This document shows, piece by piece, positions 7,755-16,022 of a stretch of DNA of 31,806 nucleotides. The stretch spans positions 284 to 32,089 of the forward strand of contig CAJTRO010000039.1 in the NCBI GenBank assembly GCA_910579015.1, read 5' to 3'. The notes below the pieces were generated by a model that saw nothing but the letters and a program-made list of their open reading frames with translations, was not told the origin of the DNA and searched no databases. The stretch comes from an uncultured Dorea sp. (GTDB taxonomy: Bacteria > Bacillota_A > Clostridia > Lachnospirales > Lachnospiraceae). Each line of letters opens with the position of its first letter. Positions within the stretch are counted from its first letter, which is position 1. The translations under genes and the position numbers were made by a program.

Positions 7755-10700
7755 GCGTCTCAAACAGGACGTCCATGTTGATCGGTTTCGATATATGGCT
7801 GTTCATTCCGCACTTCAACGCTTCCCGCTTGTCTTCCTCAAAGGCATTCGCCGTCATCGCAATGATCGGTATCCCCGCCAGCTTCCGGTTCTCAAGTCTT
7901 CTGATCTCCCGCGTCGCATCATAACCGTTCATCTCCGGCATCTGGATATCCATCAGGATCACCTGGTAATATCCCGGCTCTGACTTCTCAAGCATATCCA
8001 CCGCGATCTTCCCGTCTCCCGCGACATCCACAGAGAATCCCGCGTCGCCCAGAATCTCCACAGCAATCTCCTGATTCAGTTCATTATCCTCCGCAAGCAG
8101 GATACGCCCTGCCTCGAACTTCATCTTGGTCTCATTCTCCTTCTTGGAACCAGGATTCTTGGAGTCTATGATGGAGTGGAGACAGCTTCTTAACTCAGAC
8201 AGGAACAACGGCTTACTACAGAATGCTGTAACGCCCGCTTCCTTCGCTTCGTCCTCAATATCGGCCCAGTCGTATGCCGTCAATACGATGACCGGCGCGT
8301 CGTCGCCGACCTCTTTTCTGATCCGGCGGGTGACCTCAACTCCGTTCATATCCGGCAGCAGCCAGTCTATCACATAAACACTGTAATTATCGCCCCTGGA
8401 AACAGCCTGACGGGTGCGTAACACCGCCTCTTTTCCGGACAGCGTCCATTCTGCACGCATTCCCACCTGTCCCAGCATATACGTCACACTGTCGCAGGAA
8501 TTAAAATCATCATCCACAACCAGAGCCCTGCAATTCCAAAGCTCCGGAATCTCCTGCGGCTCCTTCTCCATGGAATGCAGACGGAAGGTAAATGATACGC
8601 TTACCTCCGTACCCTCTCCCTGCCTGCTCTTCACCTCGATCGAGCCGTTCATCATATCCACGATATTCTTCGTGATCGCCATGCCAAGGCCGGTACCCTG
8701 GATCCCGCTGGTCGTGGTATTCTTCTCCCGCTCAAACGGTTCAAAGATGTGTGCCACGAACTCCTCGCTCATCCCGATACCCGTATCCCTGATACAGAAC
8801 TCATAATTCGCATATCCCGGCGCCGCTCCGGCCTTCTCTGTGATCCGGATACTGACAGTACCGCCTGCCCCCGTATACTTCACGGCATTGCTCAACAGAT
8901 TCAAAAGCACCTGGTTCAGACGCAGCTTATCACAATAGATATCCTCGTCCAGAACATCCACCGTATCGATAAACAGTTCCAGCTGCTTCGAATGGACATC
9001 CGCCTGTACGATGTTCCGCAGCCCGTGGAGAATCTCCGGCAGACGGCACGGATTCTCATCCAGACGCATCTTACCGCTCTCAATACGGCTCATATCCAGA
9101 ATGTCATTGATCAGGCTCAGCAGATGATTACCCGATGACATGATCTTCTTAAGATACTCCTCCACACGCTCCGTGTGTTCTATATGGGTGATCGCCAGCG
9201 CCGTAAATCCGACGATGGCATTCATAGGCGTCCGGATGTCATGCGACATATTAGACAAGAAGACACTCTTTGCCTTGCTTGCCCTGTTCGCCTGAGAAAG
9301 AGCATCCTCCAGAAGGCTCTTCTTCTCCAGCTCCTTACGGATCTCATCATCCACACTGCGGAAGCCCATAACGATACCATGTCCGCCCTCCCATGAACCG
9401 GTACGGACAAGCTTGATCTGACAGTATTTCATCTCACCGTCCCTGAAAGTACGGTAATTCACACTGGTCACTTTCTTCTCGGTCATCACCTTCTTCAACT
9501 GGTCTGCCGCGAAGAACTTGCGCATCATCTCCCTGTCGTCTCCGTAGACATATTTATCTATGTAAGACATGACACATTCTTCCAGTACAATCTCGCCCTC
9601 AAAGTCCGGATCAAACACTCCGCCGCAGCTGTCCTCATTGCGCAGAGCGTTCCCTGCGCCCGTATCAAAGTCAAAGAAGCATACCAGATTATAATCAATT
9701 CCCAACGCCTGGATCAGTTCCTTCTGCCGGTGCTCATTCTTCTTCTCCTGAAGCTTCTGGGCAGTACAATCCAGAAGGAAACGCTGATAGAACGGCTTCC
9801 CGTCTTCCTCAAGGAGCTTGACATTACCCATAACATGCAGGATCTCGCCGTCCTTGTGCTGGACGCGGTACTCGACGCTCACACTGTCGCCCGGCCTTCC
9901 AAGCTTTCTGATACACTCTCTGAGCTTAGTCTTGTCCTCCTCTAACACAGAAGCCGCAACCAGATGGAATCCGTCGGCCGCCAGCTCCTCCTGAGTCTCA
10001 TATCCTAATATATTAAGCGCGGCCCTGTTCACGCTGAGGATCTGCGTTCCGTCCACCGAATGACGCATAACTCCACAGTCAATGGTGGTAAATATGGTCT
10101 CCAGTGTCTGGTTCTTCTGAACGATCTCTCTCTCATAAGCACGCTCCTGCGTGATATCAATTGCAACGCCCACCGTTCCCATCACGCTTCCGTCCAGATC
10201 ATACAATGGAGACTTATAAGTCGTGAGCAGTCTCATGCCGCCTCCGGTCTTGATCGTCTCCTCGGAAATGCAGGTCTCTCTCTTCTCCATCACTTCCCGC
10301 TCTGATTCGATACAGGCCGGATCGTCCTCCTCAACATCCCATATATAGGCATGTCTCTGACCTTCTACCTGCTCCTTGGTCTTATTGACCGTCTTGCAGA
10401 AGCTGTCGTTCACCTTCTCATGCACCCCGTCCTTATCCTTGTACCAGATAAGGTTCGGAGTATTATTGATCATGGCATCAAGGAAATGGCTGGTCTGCCA
10501 GGAATCCTTCTCCCGTCTGCACCTTTCCATCCATCTCTGGATGCGGAAACCGGCTTCTGTGTCTGACATCGGCATGGGCCAGATATCACTGACCGCAGGC
10601 AGAAATTCCTCTATCTCTTCTATCTTATCCTGCTCCAAAAGCAGGATAAGCTCCGTCTCCGATCTCTTCGCTAAAATCAATGCCTGAAGCGCCTCTCCAT

Positions 10701-10878
10701 CCTGCGCCTCCTTCAGATGAAAAAATATCACATCCGCCTTTGCCGCCAGATCCTCCTTCGGCCTGCCGCTCTCTAAAAAATCATGCGTAAAACGATCAAA
10801 CGGATGCGTCTTCTTCATAATCTCAAAAGCATTACACGAACATCCTGTTAAATAGAAATATATATGACAATGATACAT
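7735..10878 (-). CDS. Cytosolic PAS-domain hybrid sensor histidine kinase with two receiver domains
   Basis: This 1047-residue hybrid kinase probably integrates an intracellular or diffusible signal; the stimulus is unknown. Order of domains: a degenerate receiver-like N-terminus (about 20-120), PAS regions (about 130-250, 255-375 and probably 385-515), a HisKA dimerisation domain with H546 in NMSHDIRTPMN, a catalytic ATPase with N664 (LLSNAVKYTG) and glycine boxes DTGIGM and GTGLGM, then two receivers with phospho-acceptors D838 (VIDWLLPDMNG) and D977 (LMDIQMPEMNG). There are no transmembrane segments and no DNA-binding output domain. The ATG at 10878 follows GAGGAG, and a consensus-like promoter sits upstream. 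Its 3' end merges into the TGGATAAG repeat. A cognate output protein is not obvious nearby. Confidence 0.93.
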   Translation of the reverse strand: MYHCHIYFYLTGCSCNAFEIMKKTHPFDRFTHDFLESGRPKEDLAAKADVIFFHLKEAQDGEALQALILAKRSETELILLLEQDKIEEIEEFLPAVSDIWPMPMSDTEAGFRIQRWMERCRREKDSWQTSHFLDAMINNTPNLIWYKDKDGVHEKVNDSFCKTVNKTKEQVEGQRHAYIWDVEEDDPACIESEREVMEKRETCISEETIKTGGGMRLLTTYKSPLYDLDGSVMGTVGVAIDITQERAYEREIVQKNQTLETIFTTIDCGVMRHSVDGTQILSVNRAALNILGYETQEELAADGFHLVAASVLEEDKTKLRECIRKLGRPGDSVSVEYRVQHKDGEILHVMGNVKLLEEDGKPFYQRFLLDCTAQKLQEKKNEHRQKELIQALGIDYNLVCFFDFDTGAGNALRNEDSCGGVFDPDFEGEIVLEECVMSYIDKYVYGDDREMMRKFFAADQLKKVMTEKKVTSVNYRTFRDGEMKYCQIKLVRTGSWEGGHGIVMGFRSVDDEIRKELEKKSLLEDALSQANRASKAKSVFLSNMSHDIRTPMNAIVGFTALAITHIEHTERVEEYLKKIMSSGNHLLSLINDILDMSRIESGKMRLDENPCRLPEILHGLRNIVQADVHSKQLELFIDTVDVLDEDIYCDKLRLNQVLLNLLSNAVKYTGAGGTVSIRITEKAGAAPGYANYEFCIRDTGIGMSEEFVAHIFEPFEREKNTTTSGIQGTGLGMAITKNIVDMMNGSIEVKSRQGEGTEVSVSFTFRLHSMEKEPQEIPELWNCRALVVDDDFNSCDSVTYMLGQVGMRAEWTLSGKEAVLRTRQAVSRGDNYSVYVIDWLLPDMNGVEVTRRIRKEVGDDAPVIVLTAYDWADIEDEAKEAGVTAFCSKPLFLSELRSCLHSIIDSKNPGSKKENETKMKFEAGRILLAEDNELNQEIAVEILGDAGFSVDVAGDGKIAVDMLEKSEPGYYQVILMDIQMPEMNGYDATREIRRLENRKLAGIPIIAMTANAFEEDKREALKCGMNSHISKPINMDVLFETLDKILG

Positions 10879-10911
10879 CTCTGTTCTCTCCTCGCAATTT
10901 TCCTACTATGT

Positions 10912-10940
10912 ATTCTAACAACTGTCAGATGCCATGTCAA
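10912..10940 (-). promoter_or_regulatory. Strong sigma-A-type promoter for the hybrid kinase
   Basis: The minus strand has a perfect -35 TTGACA (10940-10935), a 17-bp spacer and -10 TAGAAT (10917-10912), placed about 30 bp before the kinase ribosome site. No terminator is visible between the GH20 stop and this promoter, so the kinase may also be reached by read-through. Confidence 0.75.
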
Positions 10941-10951
10941 TACAAGATAAT

Positions 10952-12394
10952 TCAGATGTCTTCCTGCGCTCTTCTTGCCTCTTCTCTCTCTTCCTCGGAG
11001 AAATTCATCTGAAATTCCGCCGTCTGTTCTGCCGCCATCCTTTCATCCGGATCCCAGCCCTCCTTCTTAACTGCGCGGATCCCATATTTCTCAAATATCG
11101 GAAATAACGCCGTAAGTCTGCTTCGGAAATCCTCATACTCCGGCCGCTCCTCCCCGCACCAGACGGCCTGTGCCAAAGCCGCGAACCTTGGCCAGCACAT
11201 CTCTTCAAGCCTGGCATCACTGCGGATAAACTCCGTCCAGACCAGACATTCTGCCCCAAGGATCGAACCCTCTCTTCCTTCTCCAAGCTCCTTTGGGCTC
11301 ATGTCAATGTCATACATATCCTTCAGAGAATGCATTCCATAAGGATAATCACAGTAACAGTGCTCCACCATGGACAGGATCGCTCTGCCTCCCCTGTCAA
11401 GATGCGCCTTGATCTGATCGTCCTTGTCCTCGGTCCACAGCTGTACCACAACTTCCTTATCTATATTTCCCCCGTAGACCGCCTCATTCCAGACAATCGG
11501 GATCCTTCCCTTTGACCGCAGATAGGATGCGATACGGTTGCACATATATCCCTGCAGCTCCCTGGCATCCTTAAGTCCCTCCTCCTCTATGCGCCTCTGG
11601 CAGTCAGGACATGCCTTCCACCGCTCCTTTGGAGCCTCGTCGCCTCCGATATGAAAATATTTCCCCGGAAACAATTCTAACATATCATCCAGAAGATTCT
11701 GGATAAAAGTAAACGTCTCTTCCTTCCCCGCACAGAAAAGCTCCTTGAAGATCCCGGCCCTCATGCCTACCTCCACCGGTCCGCCCGTACAGGAAAGCTC
11801 CGGATAAGCCGCCAGGATTGCCGTCACATGTCCCGGCATGTCTATCTCCGGCACCACCTCGATCCCAAGGCTCCCGCAGTAATCCACGATCTCTGCCACA
11901 TCTTCCCGGGAATAATATCCGCCCTCCGGCTGGTCTGAATCATAATTCCCAAAATGATCTCCCGCACGCATAGAACTGATCTCGTGAAGCTTCGGATACC
12001 TCCTGCACTCAATGCGCCAGCCCTGGTCGTCCGATATGTGCCAGTGAAAACGATTCAGCCTGAATACAGCCGACATCCGGATCATCTTCTTCAGCTCATC
12101 TACGGTGAAGAAATGTCTGGAACAATCAATCTGGAAGGAACGGTAAGGATAAGACGGCCAGTCCCTGATCTCCATACAGGGCAGTTCCTCCCCGTAAATA
12201 AGCCTTAGCTGTTCCAGCGCTGTACGGGCATAAAAAAGCGCTGTCTTGCCGCCTCCCTCAAGCCGGATCTCATTAGAAGCAATGCTGATATGGTACTCTT
12301 CCTGCTTAAGCTCCTTGCACACGCGCTCTTTTACCGCTGTACCCTGCACCACCGTACCCTCGGTGAGTCTGATTTCTTTTGGTCTTGGTATCAT
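10952..12394 (-). CDS. Glycoside hydrolase family 20 beta-N-acetylhexosaminidase-like enzyme
   Basis: GH20 enzymes remove terminal beta-linked GlcNAc or GalNAc (or galacto-N-biose units) from glycans by substrate-assisted catalysis. The 480-residue product shows the TIM-barrel signatures FHWHISDDQGWRIE (116-129), VPEIDMPGH (181-189) and the catalytic HIGGDEAP (248-255), with D252 and E253 as the polariser and acid/base pair. There is no signal peptide, so it acts in the cytoplasm on imported oligosaccharides. The ATG at 12394 follows GGAGGG; the frame seven codons longer overlaps the araC-type gene. It lies 14 bp after that regulator and is probably its target. The exact substrate cannot be read from sequence. 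Confidence 0.9.
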   Translation of the reverse strand: MIPRPKEIRLTEGTVVQGTAVKERVCKELKQEEYHISIASNEIRLEGGGKTALFYARTALEQLRLIYGEELPCMEIRDWPSYPYRSFQIDCSRHFFTVDELKKMIRMSAVFRLNRFHWHISDDQGWRIECRRYPKLHEISSMRAGDHFGNYDSDQPEGGYYSREDVAEIVDYCGSLGIEVVPEIDMPGHVTAILAAYPELSCTGGPVEVGMRAGIFKELFCAGKEETFTFIQNLLDDMLELFPGKYFHIGGDEAPKERWKACPDCQRRIEEEGLKDARELQGYMCNRIASYLRSKGRIPIVWNEAVYGGNIDKEVVVQLWTEDKDDQIKAHLDRGGRAILSMVEHCYCDYPYGMHSLKDMYDIDMSPKELGEGREGSILGAECLVWTEFIRSDARLEEMCWPRFAALAQAVWCGEERPEYEDFRSRLTALFPIFEKYGIRAVKKEGWDPDERMAAEQTAEFQMNFSEEEREEARRAQEDI

Positions 12395-12408
12395 AATATG
12401 TCCCTCCT

Positions 12409-13347
12409 CTACCATCCTTCCTCAGAATGGATCCAGTATTTCAGTAACTGCTGTTCATAGTTCTCCGGCCGCTTCCTCCATTCGCTGGGCGACACCCCCG
12501 TAACCTGCTTAAAATTCCTGTTAAAAGTAGAAAGCGTAGTGAACCCGCACTTTCCGGCGATATCCGCCATGGACTCATCGGTGTTCTTCAGATAATTACA
12601 GGCCGTCTGCACCCTTACCAGATTGATATATTCCAACGGCCCCATCTTCATATAGGTAGAGAATACTCTCCGGAAATGCGTCTCCGAGATATGGCACCAT
12701 CTTGCCAGCTCCTCCACCCTTAGAGGCTCCATATAATGGAGTGTAATATAATCCAATGCCCGCGAGACAGGGATCGTCATCTTCCCGCTCAGCTCTGCCG
12801 GTCCCTTTTCGGTGGGATTCTCCCTCGCAATACTTACCAGAAGCGCGACCATAAGTCCTTTCGCCTCTTCTATGTAGAATTCTTTCGTATCCCGCATAAT
12901 ATCCAGGATATTCCGAACCGTCTTCGCGATGCCCGGAGCGTCCTCGACCGCCCGGAAGATCGCTCGGGAGTTGATCCTGCGCAGAAGATGATTCATCCGC
13001 TTCTCATTACCGGCTTTCTGGTACAGTTCTTCCAGGATTCCCTCCACATCCACAAACAGATATTCCCACTTGCTGATCGTACCCGGATCGCTGTTCGTCG
13101 TGTGCGGATAGTTCTTTGGGATAATAGAAATCTCTCCGCCTGTAAAACGGTAATCCCTCTCGCCAAGGGTGAGCGTTCCCTTCCCGTCATAACAATAGCC
13201 GATCTCAAGATAATTGTGGAAATGCAGATAGTCGATATCCCGCCCGTATGACTGCACCCATCTCTGTCCAAGCAGGGCCAGGATAGGACTGCCGTCCGGC
13301 ATCCTGTAGTAACGGAATTCTATCTTTGGTTTTCTCCTCTTAGGCAT
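12409..13347 (-). CDS. AraC-family transcriptional regulator
   Basis: The 312-residue protein has an N-terminal cupin-like sensing domain with the typical HFHNYLEIGY segment (about residue 43) followed by GGEISIIPKNYPH, and a C-terminal double helix-turn-helix domain: LRVEELARWCHISETHFRR (about 221-239) and MADIAGKCGFTTLSTFNRNFKQ (about 268 on). AraC regulators with this layout bind sugars and activate adjacent catabolic genes. It is the first gene of an operon with the GH20 enzyme, so it probably senses a glycan breakdown product and controls both genes. The ATG at 13347 lies 10 bases after GAGG. No autoregulatory site was identified with confidence. Confidence 0.92.
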   Translation of the reverse strand: MPKRRKPKIEFRYYRMPDGSPILALLGQRWVQSYGRDIDYLHFHNYLEIGYCYDGKGTLTLGERDYRFTGGEISIIPKNYPHTTNSDPGTISKWEYLFVDVEGILEELYQKAGNEKRMNHLLRRINSRAIFRAVEDAPGIAKTVRNILDIMRDTKEFYIEEAKGLMVALLVSIARENPTEKGPAELSGKMTIPVSRALDYITLHYMEPLRVEELARWCHISETHFRRVFSTYMKMGPLEYINLVRVQTACNYLKNTDESMADIAGKCGFTTLSTFNRNFKQVTGVSPSEWRKRPENYEQQLLKYWIHSEEGW

Positions 13348-13391
13348 AGTATTTCATCCTCTTTCTGTACCAGAATATAAGCACTACACTT

Positions 13392-13420
13392 ACTTTACCA
13401 ATCTATTACATTTCCGTCAA
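13392..13420 (-). promoter_or_regulatory. Probable promoter of the AraC regulator and GH20 operon
   Basis: The minus strand has TTGACG (13420-13415), a 17-bp spacer and TAAAGT (13397-13392). The -35 is near consensus and the -10 weaker, which suits an activator-assisted promoter. The ribosome site and start codon of the regulator follow about 30-45 bp downstream. Confidence 0.55.
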
Positions 13421-13544
13421 CCGAAAAGCCCTTTTTTCAAATACACAAATTTATATATTTTAATGGCGTCTTATGATTATCTTAAGAAATTTTATAAACA
13501 TTTCCAGTTTTTGTCATACTTGCGTCACATTTATCTCATATAAT

Positions 13545-13651
13545 AAATCTATCAAATAAAGAAGACGGTAGTCGTGCTTCACAGTACATATTTTAGAGTA
13601 TGATTACCGGACTTCGCCTAGACAATCAGTTAAAATTTAGATAGATTTTTT
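13545..13651 (+). ncRNA. Candidate small structured RNA in a 350-bp gene-free interval
   Basis: The interval 13348-13699 has no plausible gene. On the + strand, TATAAT (13539-13544) is followed by a stretch able to fold: AAATCTATCAAAT (13545-13557) pairs with ATTTAGATAGATTT (13635-13648) with one bulge; inside, CGGTAGTC pairs with GATTACCG and encloses two small hairpins, including GTGCTTCAC. A run of six T (13646-13651) follows the closing stem. A good -35 is missing, and if transcription starts at the usual distance from TATAAT part of the 5' strand of the outer stem would be lost. I do not recognise a known RNA family. It could equally be incidental AT-rich sequence. Confidence 0.25.
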
Positions 13652-13665
13652 CATCCCCCTCCAAT

Positions 13666-13687
13666 GGCCGGTGCAAACGCACCGGCC
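13666..13687. terminator. Perfect 9-bp GC-rich hairpin downstream of gatD
   Basis: GGCCGGTGC (13666-13674) and GCACCGGCC (13679-13687) form a perfect stem with the loop AAAC. It starts 13 bases after the gatD stop on the minus strand, where it lacks a T-run; on the + strand it is followed by CTTTCTC. It is most likely the 3' end signal of the murT-gatD transcript, or a bidirectional signal. Confidence 0.5.
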
Positions 13688-13699
13688 CTTTCTCCCGTA

Positions 13700-14452
13700 T
13701 CAACAGCCGGCGGCTATTTTCTTTCCTGCAAACCGGCGGCAGATATATTCATTTGCCGCCAGCTCCATCCGGTCGTCTAATTCCTTAAGCTCTATCGGAC
13801 CATATCTTCTCTCCAGAGCCCGTTCGATCAGATGATCGCATACCTGCGCGTTCTTTGGAAGCAAAGGTCCGTGCAGGTAAGTGCCTGTCACATTCCTGTA
13901 GATCACTCCCTCATAACCGCTTACTCCGTCATTGCCCGAGCCGTACAGCACTCTCCCAAAGGGCTTATGGCCGCAAAGGTACGTCCGTCCTCCGTGGTTC
14001 TCGAATCCCACCACCGGCACATCCGACAGTCCGCTGTCGAGAACAATATTTCCGATCAGGCGTCCGTCCCCCTGTTCTGTATAGATATCTAAAAGTCCAA
14101 GTCCTTCTATCACGCCCTCCCGGGTTCTGTAGTATTTCCCAAGAAGCTGATAGCCGCCGCAGACTGCTATCACCACACCGTCATCCTCTACATAACGCTT
14201 AAACTCCTTTTGTACCTTCTTAAGCTCCCGGCAGACTATCCTCTGCTCCCGGTCGGAGCCTCCGCCCAGAAGCACGATGTCAAGCTTCGAAAAATCAATC
14301 CTGTCACCGATATGGTACTCTACGGCCTTTGCCCGGATTCCCCGCCAAAGGCATCTCTTGACCATACATACAACATTTCCCCGGTCTCCATACAGATTCA
14401 AAAGCTCCGGATAGAGATGCCCGATCGTAAGTTTCATATCTGTAGTATTCAT
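13700..14452 (-). CDS. gatD: Lipid II isoglutaminyl synthase glutaminase subunit GatD
   Basis: GatD releases ammonia from glutamine and passes it to MurT, which amidates the D-Glu of lipid II to D-isoglutamine, a peptidoglycan change needed for efficient cross-linking in many Gram-positives. The 250-residue class I amidotransferase begins IGHLYPELLNLYGDRGN, has the nucleophile C98 in IAVCGGYQLLG and the catalytic H194 in TGTYLHGPLLPKN, close to the positions known in other GatD proteins. It starts at a TAATG junction (its ATG overlaps the murT stop by one base) with AGGAGGAAG upstream, so the two subunits are translationally coupled. A GC hairpin follows the stop. Confidence 0.95.
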   Translation of the reverse strand: MNTTDMKLTIGHLYPELLNLYGDRGNVVCMVKRCLWRGIRAKAVEYHIGDRIDFSKLDIVLLGGGSDREQRIVCRELKKVQKEFKRYVEDDGVVIAVCGGYQLLGKYYRTREGVIEGLGLLDIYTEQGDGRLIGNIVLDSGLSDVPVVGFENHGGRTYLCGHKPFGRVLYGSGNDGVSGYEGVIYRNVTGTYLHGPLLPKNAQVCDHLIERALERRYGPIELKELDDRMELAANEYICRRFAGKKIAAGC

Positions 14453-15801
14453 TATAATCTTCCTCCTGCATGAGCTGTCAATATATTTCTTGTATCAAAC
14501 AGCGCCGTATAATTCACAAGAACATACAGCTTCCCGCACCCTTCCCTCACGGAACGCCTGACCGCCTCTGCGGTGCCCGCTTCCATCTCTGCCGCAATCC
14601 CGGCATATTTCATGCGGAGCATCAGCTCCTGGCATCGGATCCCGCTGACCATAATCAGACCAGTATCTGACTTGCCAAGACGTTCAAAATCCACGTCCCA
14701 CAGCCATGAAACATCCCTGCCGTCCTGCGCGCGGTCGTTGATCACGATCAGAATATCCTTTCGTCCCTCATCCTGCATCAGCACGTCTATATTCTGGTTA
14801 AATCCTGCCGGATTCTTCGCAAGGTTCAGCCATACCCGCGTATTTCCAATCCAGAACTCCTCCATCCGTCCATTCTCCGGCTCGAATCCCCTGACCGCCT
14901 CGTCAAAATGTACGCCTTCAAGTCCGTCTGTCCGAAGGGCTGTATATGCCGCCAGGATATTATAGATATTATAGAAGCCCTTGCAGGCGGACCGGATCCT
15001 TCTGCCCTCAACGGTAAATGCAGGCTCCTCCCCAAATTCAACATCCTTTCCGTCAAACTGGATCCCGGGCCTTTGAAATCCACACGCCGGGCAGTAATAG
15101 TCTCCTAACTGACCGTAATGATAGAAGCGGTAGCGAAGAAGCCCTCCGCAATGTCTGCAAAACCGCCCCTCCCGGATCTCTCGGGGATTACCGCATTCTC
15201 TCACCGGTTCGCGGATCCCATAGGTTACATATTTATTTCCACTGTCCATGACAAGAGACGTGCACAATGGCTCATCCCCGTTTACAATTATCTTCATTCC
15301 CGGAACCGCACACATGACTTTTCCAAGGCTCTCCATAACTGTATCAATCTCCCCGTACCGGTCTAACTGGTCCCGAAATAGATTGGTCAGCACCATATAG
15401 TCCGGGCTGAAATGCCGGATGATCTTTACTGCCGCCGCCTCATCCATCTCGATACAGGCATAGTCCGCCTTAAGCTTCCCGTCCAATCCGGCTTTCAATG
15501 CAAATGCCGCCACAATACCGTTTAACATATTCGATCCTGTGTGGTTGCAGACGACACGATATCCTTCGGCTTCAACGGCCGTACAGAGCAGGTTGTTCAC
15601 GGTTGTCTTGCCGTTAGTTCCACATACCGCGAAAATCCCCCGCCTTACCTGCCCGGCAAGGTCATGCAGAAGAGGCGGGTATATCTTAAGGGCAATCTTC
15701 CCTGCCCAGGTCGCTCCCTGCCGCCGAAAGATATGGATACTGATCTTTTCTGTGATTTTTGCCGCCCAGACGGCCAGCATTCTGCGTAGTCTCATAATCA
15801 A
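14452..15801 (-). CDS. murT: Lipid II isoglutaminyl synthase ligase subunit MurT
   Basis: MurT is the Mur-ligase-like, ATP-dependent subunit that activates the D-Glu carboxylate of lipid II for amidation with GatD. The 449-residue product has the ATP-binding CGTNGKTTVNN (60-70), the central Mur-ligase fold, a MurT-specific zinc ribbon with C215, C218, C237 and C240, and a C-terminal DUF1727-type domain with NLAKNPAGFNQ. The first codon appears to be TTG at 15801, seven bases after GAGG; an ATG two codons later is possible but is 13 bases from that site. It is the first gene of a two-gene operon. A weak promoter with TACAAT as -10 may lie about 30 bp upstream, between this gene and the divergent tRNA gene. 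Confidence 0.95.
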   Translation of the reverse strand: MIMRLRRMLAVWAAKITEKISIHIFRRQGATWAGKIALKIYPPLLHDLAGQVRRGIFAVCGTNGKTTVNNLLCTAVEAEGYRVVCNHTGSNMLNGIVAAFALKAGLDGKLKADYACIEMDEAAAVKIIRHFSPDYMVLTNLFRDQLDRYGEIDTVMESLGKVMCAVPGMKIIVNGDEPLCTSLVMDSGNKYVTYGIREPVRECGNPREIREGRFCRHCGGLLRYRFYHYGQLGDYYCPACGFQRPGIQFDGKDVEFGEEPAFTVEGRRIRSACKGFYNIYNILAAYTALRTDGLEGVHFDEAVRGFEPENGRMEEFWIGNTRVWLNLAKNPAGFNQNIDVLMQDEGRKDILIVINDRAQDGRDVSWLWDVDFERLGKSDTGLIMVSGIRCQELMLRMKYAGIAAEMEAGTAEAVRRSVREGCGKLYVLVNYTALFDTRNILTAHAGGRL

Positions 15802-15888
15802 AATCTTTCCTCACTGCTTGTTCACCTAATTGTAACATGGACAAAATATTTTTAAATTTGGGTATTCCCTCGACACGGGTAGTTGTGT

Positions 15889-15894
15889 TATAAT
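15889..15894 (+). promoter_or_regulatory. -10 element of the tRNA-Ser promoter
   Basis: A consensus TATAAT lies 10 bases before the mature tRNA 5' end, right for a primary transcript with a very short leader. The -35 is unclear: TCGACA (15870-15875) resembles TTGACA but leaves only 13 bp. Confidence 0.5.
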
Positions 15895-15903
15895 ATAAGC
15901 CAT

Positions 15904-15989
15904 GCAGCGGTGGTCGAGTTGGCTGATGGCATCTGCCTCGAAAGCAGAAGAGCCGCAAGGCTCCGGGGGTTCAAATCCCTCCCGCTGCG
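15904..15989 (+). tRNA. tRNA-Ser, anticodon CGA
   Basis: The 86-nt sequence folds as a class II tRNA. The acceptor stem is GCAGCGG with CCGCTGC and discriminator G, as expected for serine. The anticodon stem is TCTGC/GCAGA with loop CTCGAAA, giving anticodon CGA (15939-15941), which reads UCG. The long variable arm is GAGCC/GGCTC with loop GCAA, and the T arm is GGGGG-TTCAAAT-CCCTC with one G-U pair. CCA is not encoded; a run of seven T follows directly. It is the only + strand gene between the left edge and 22525. Confidence 0.97.
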
Positions 15990-15996
15990 TTTTTTT
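15990..15996 (+). terminator. T-run ending the tRNA-Ser transcript
   Basis: Seven consecutive T follow the discriminator base. The acceptor/T-arm structure supplies the hairpin, a common arrangement for single tRNA genes. Confidence 0.55.
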
Positions 15997-16022
15997 ATTT
16001 CACAGATAATTGATCCTCTGTA

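Noticed and set aside
15686..15958. Minus-strand 90-codon frame covering the tRNA-Ser complement
   Set aside because: It runs antisense through the tRNA and overlaps the start of murT in another frame.
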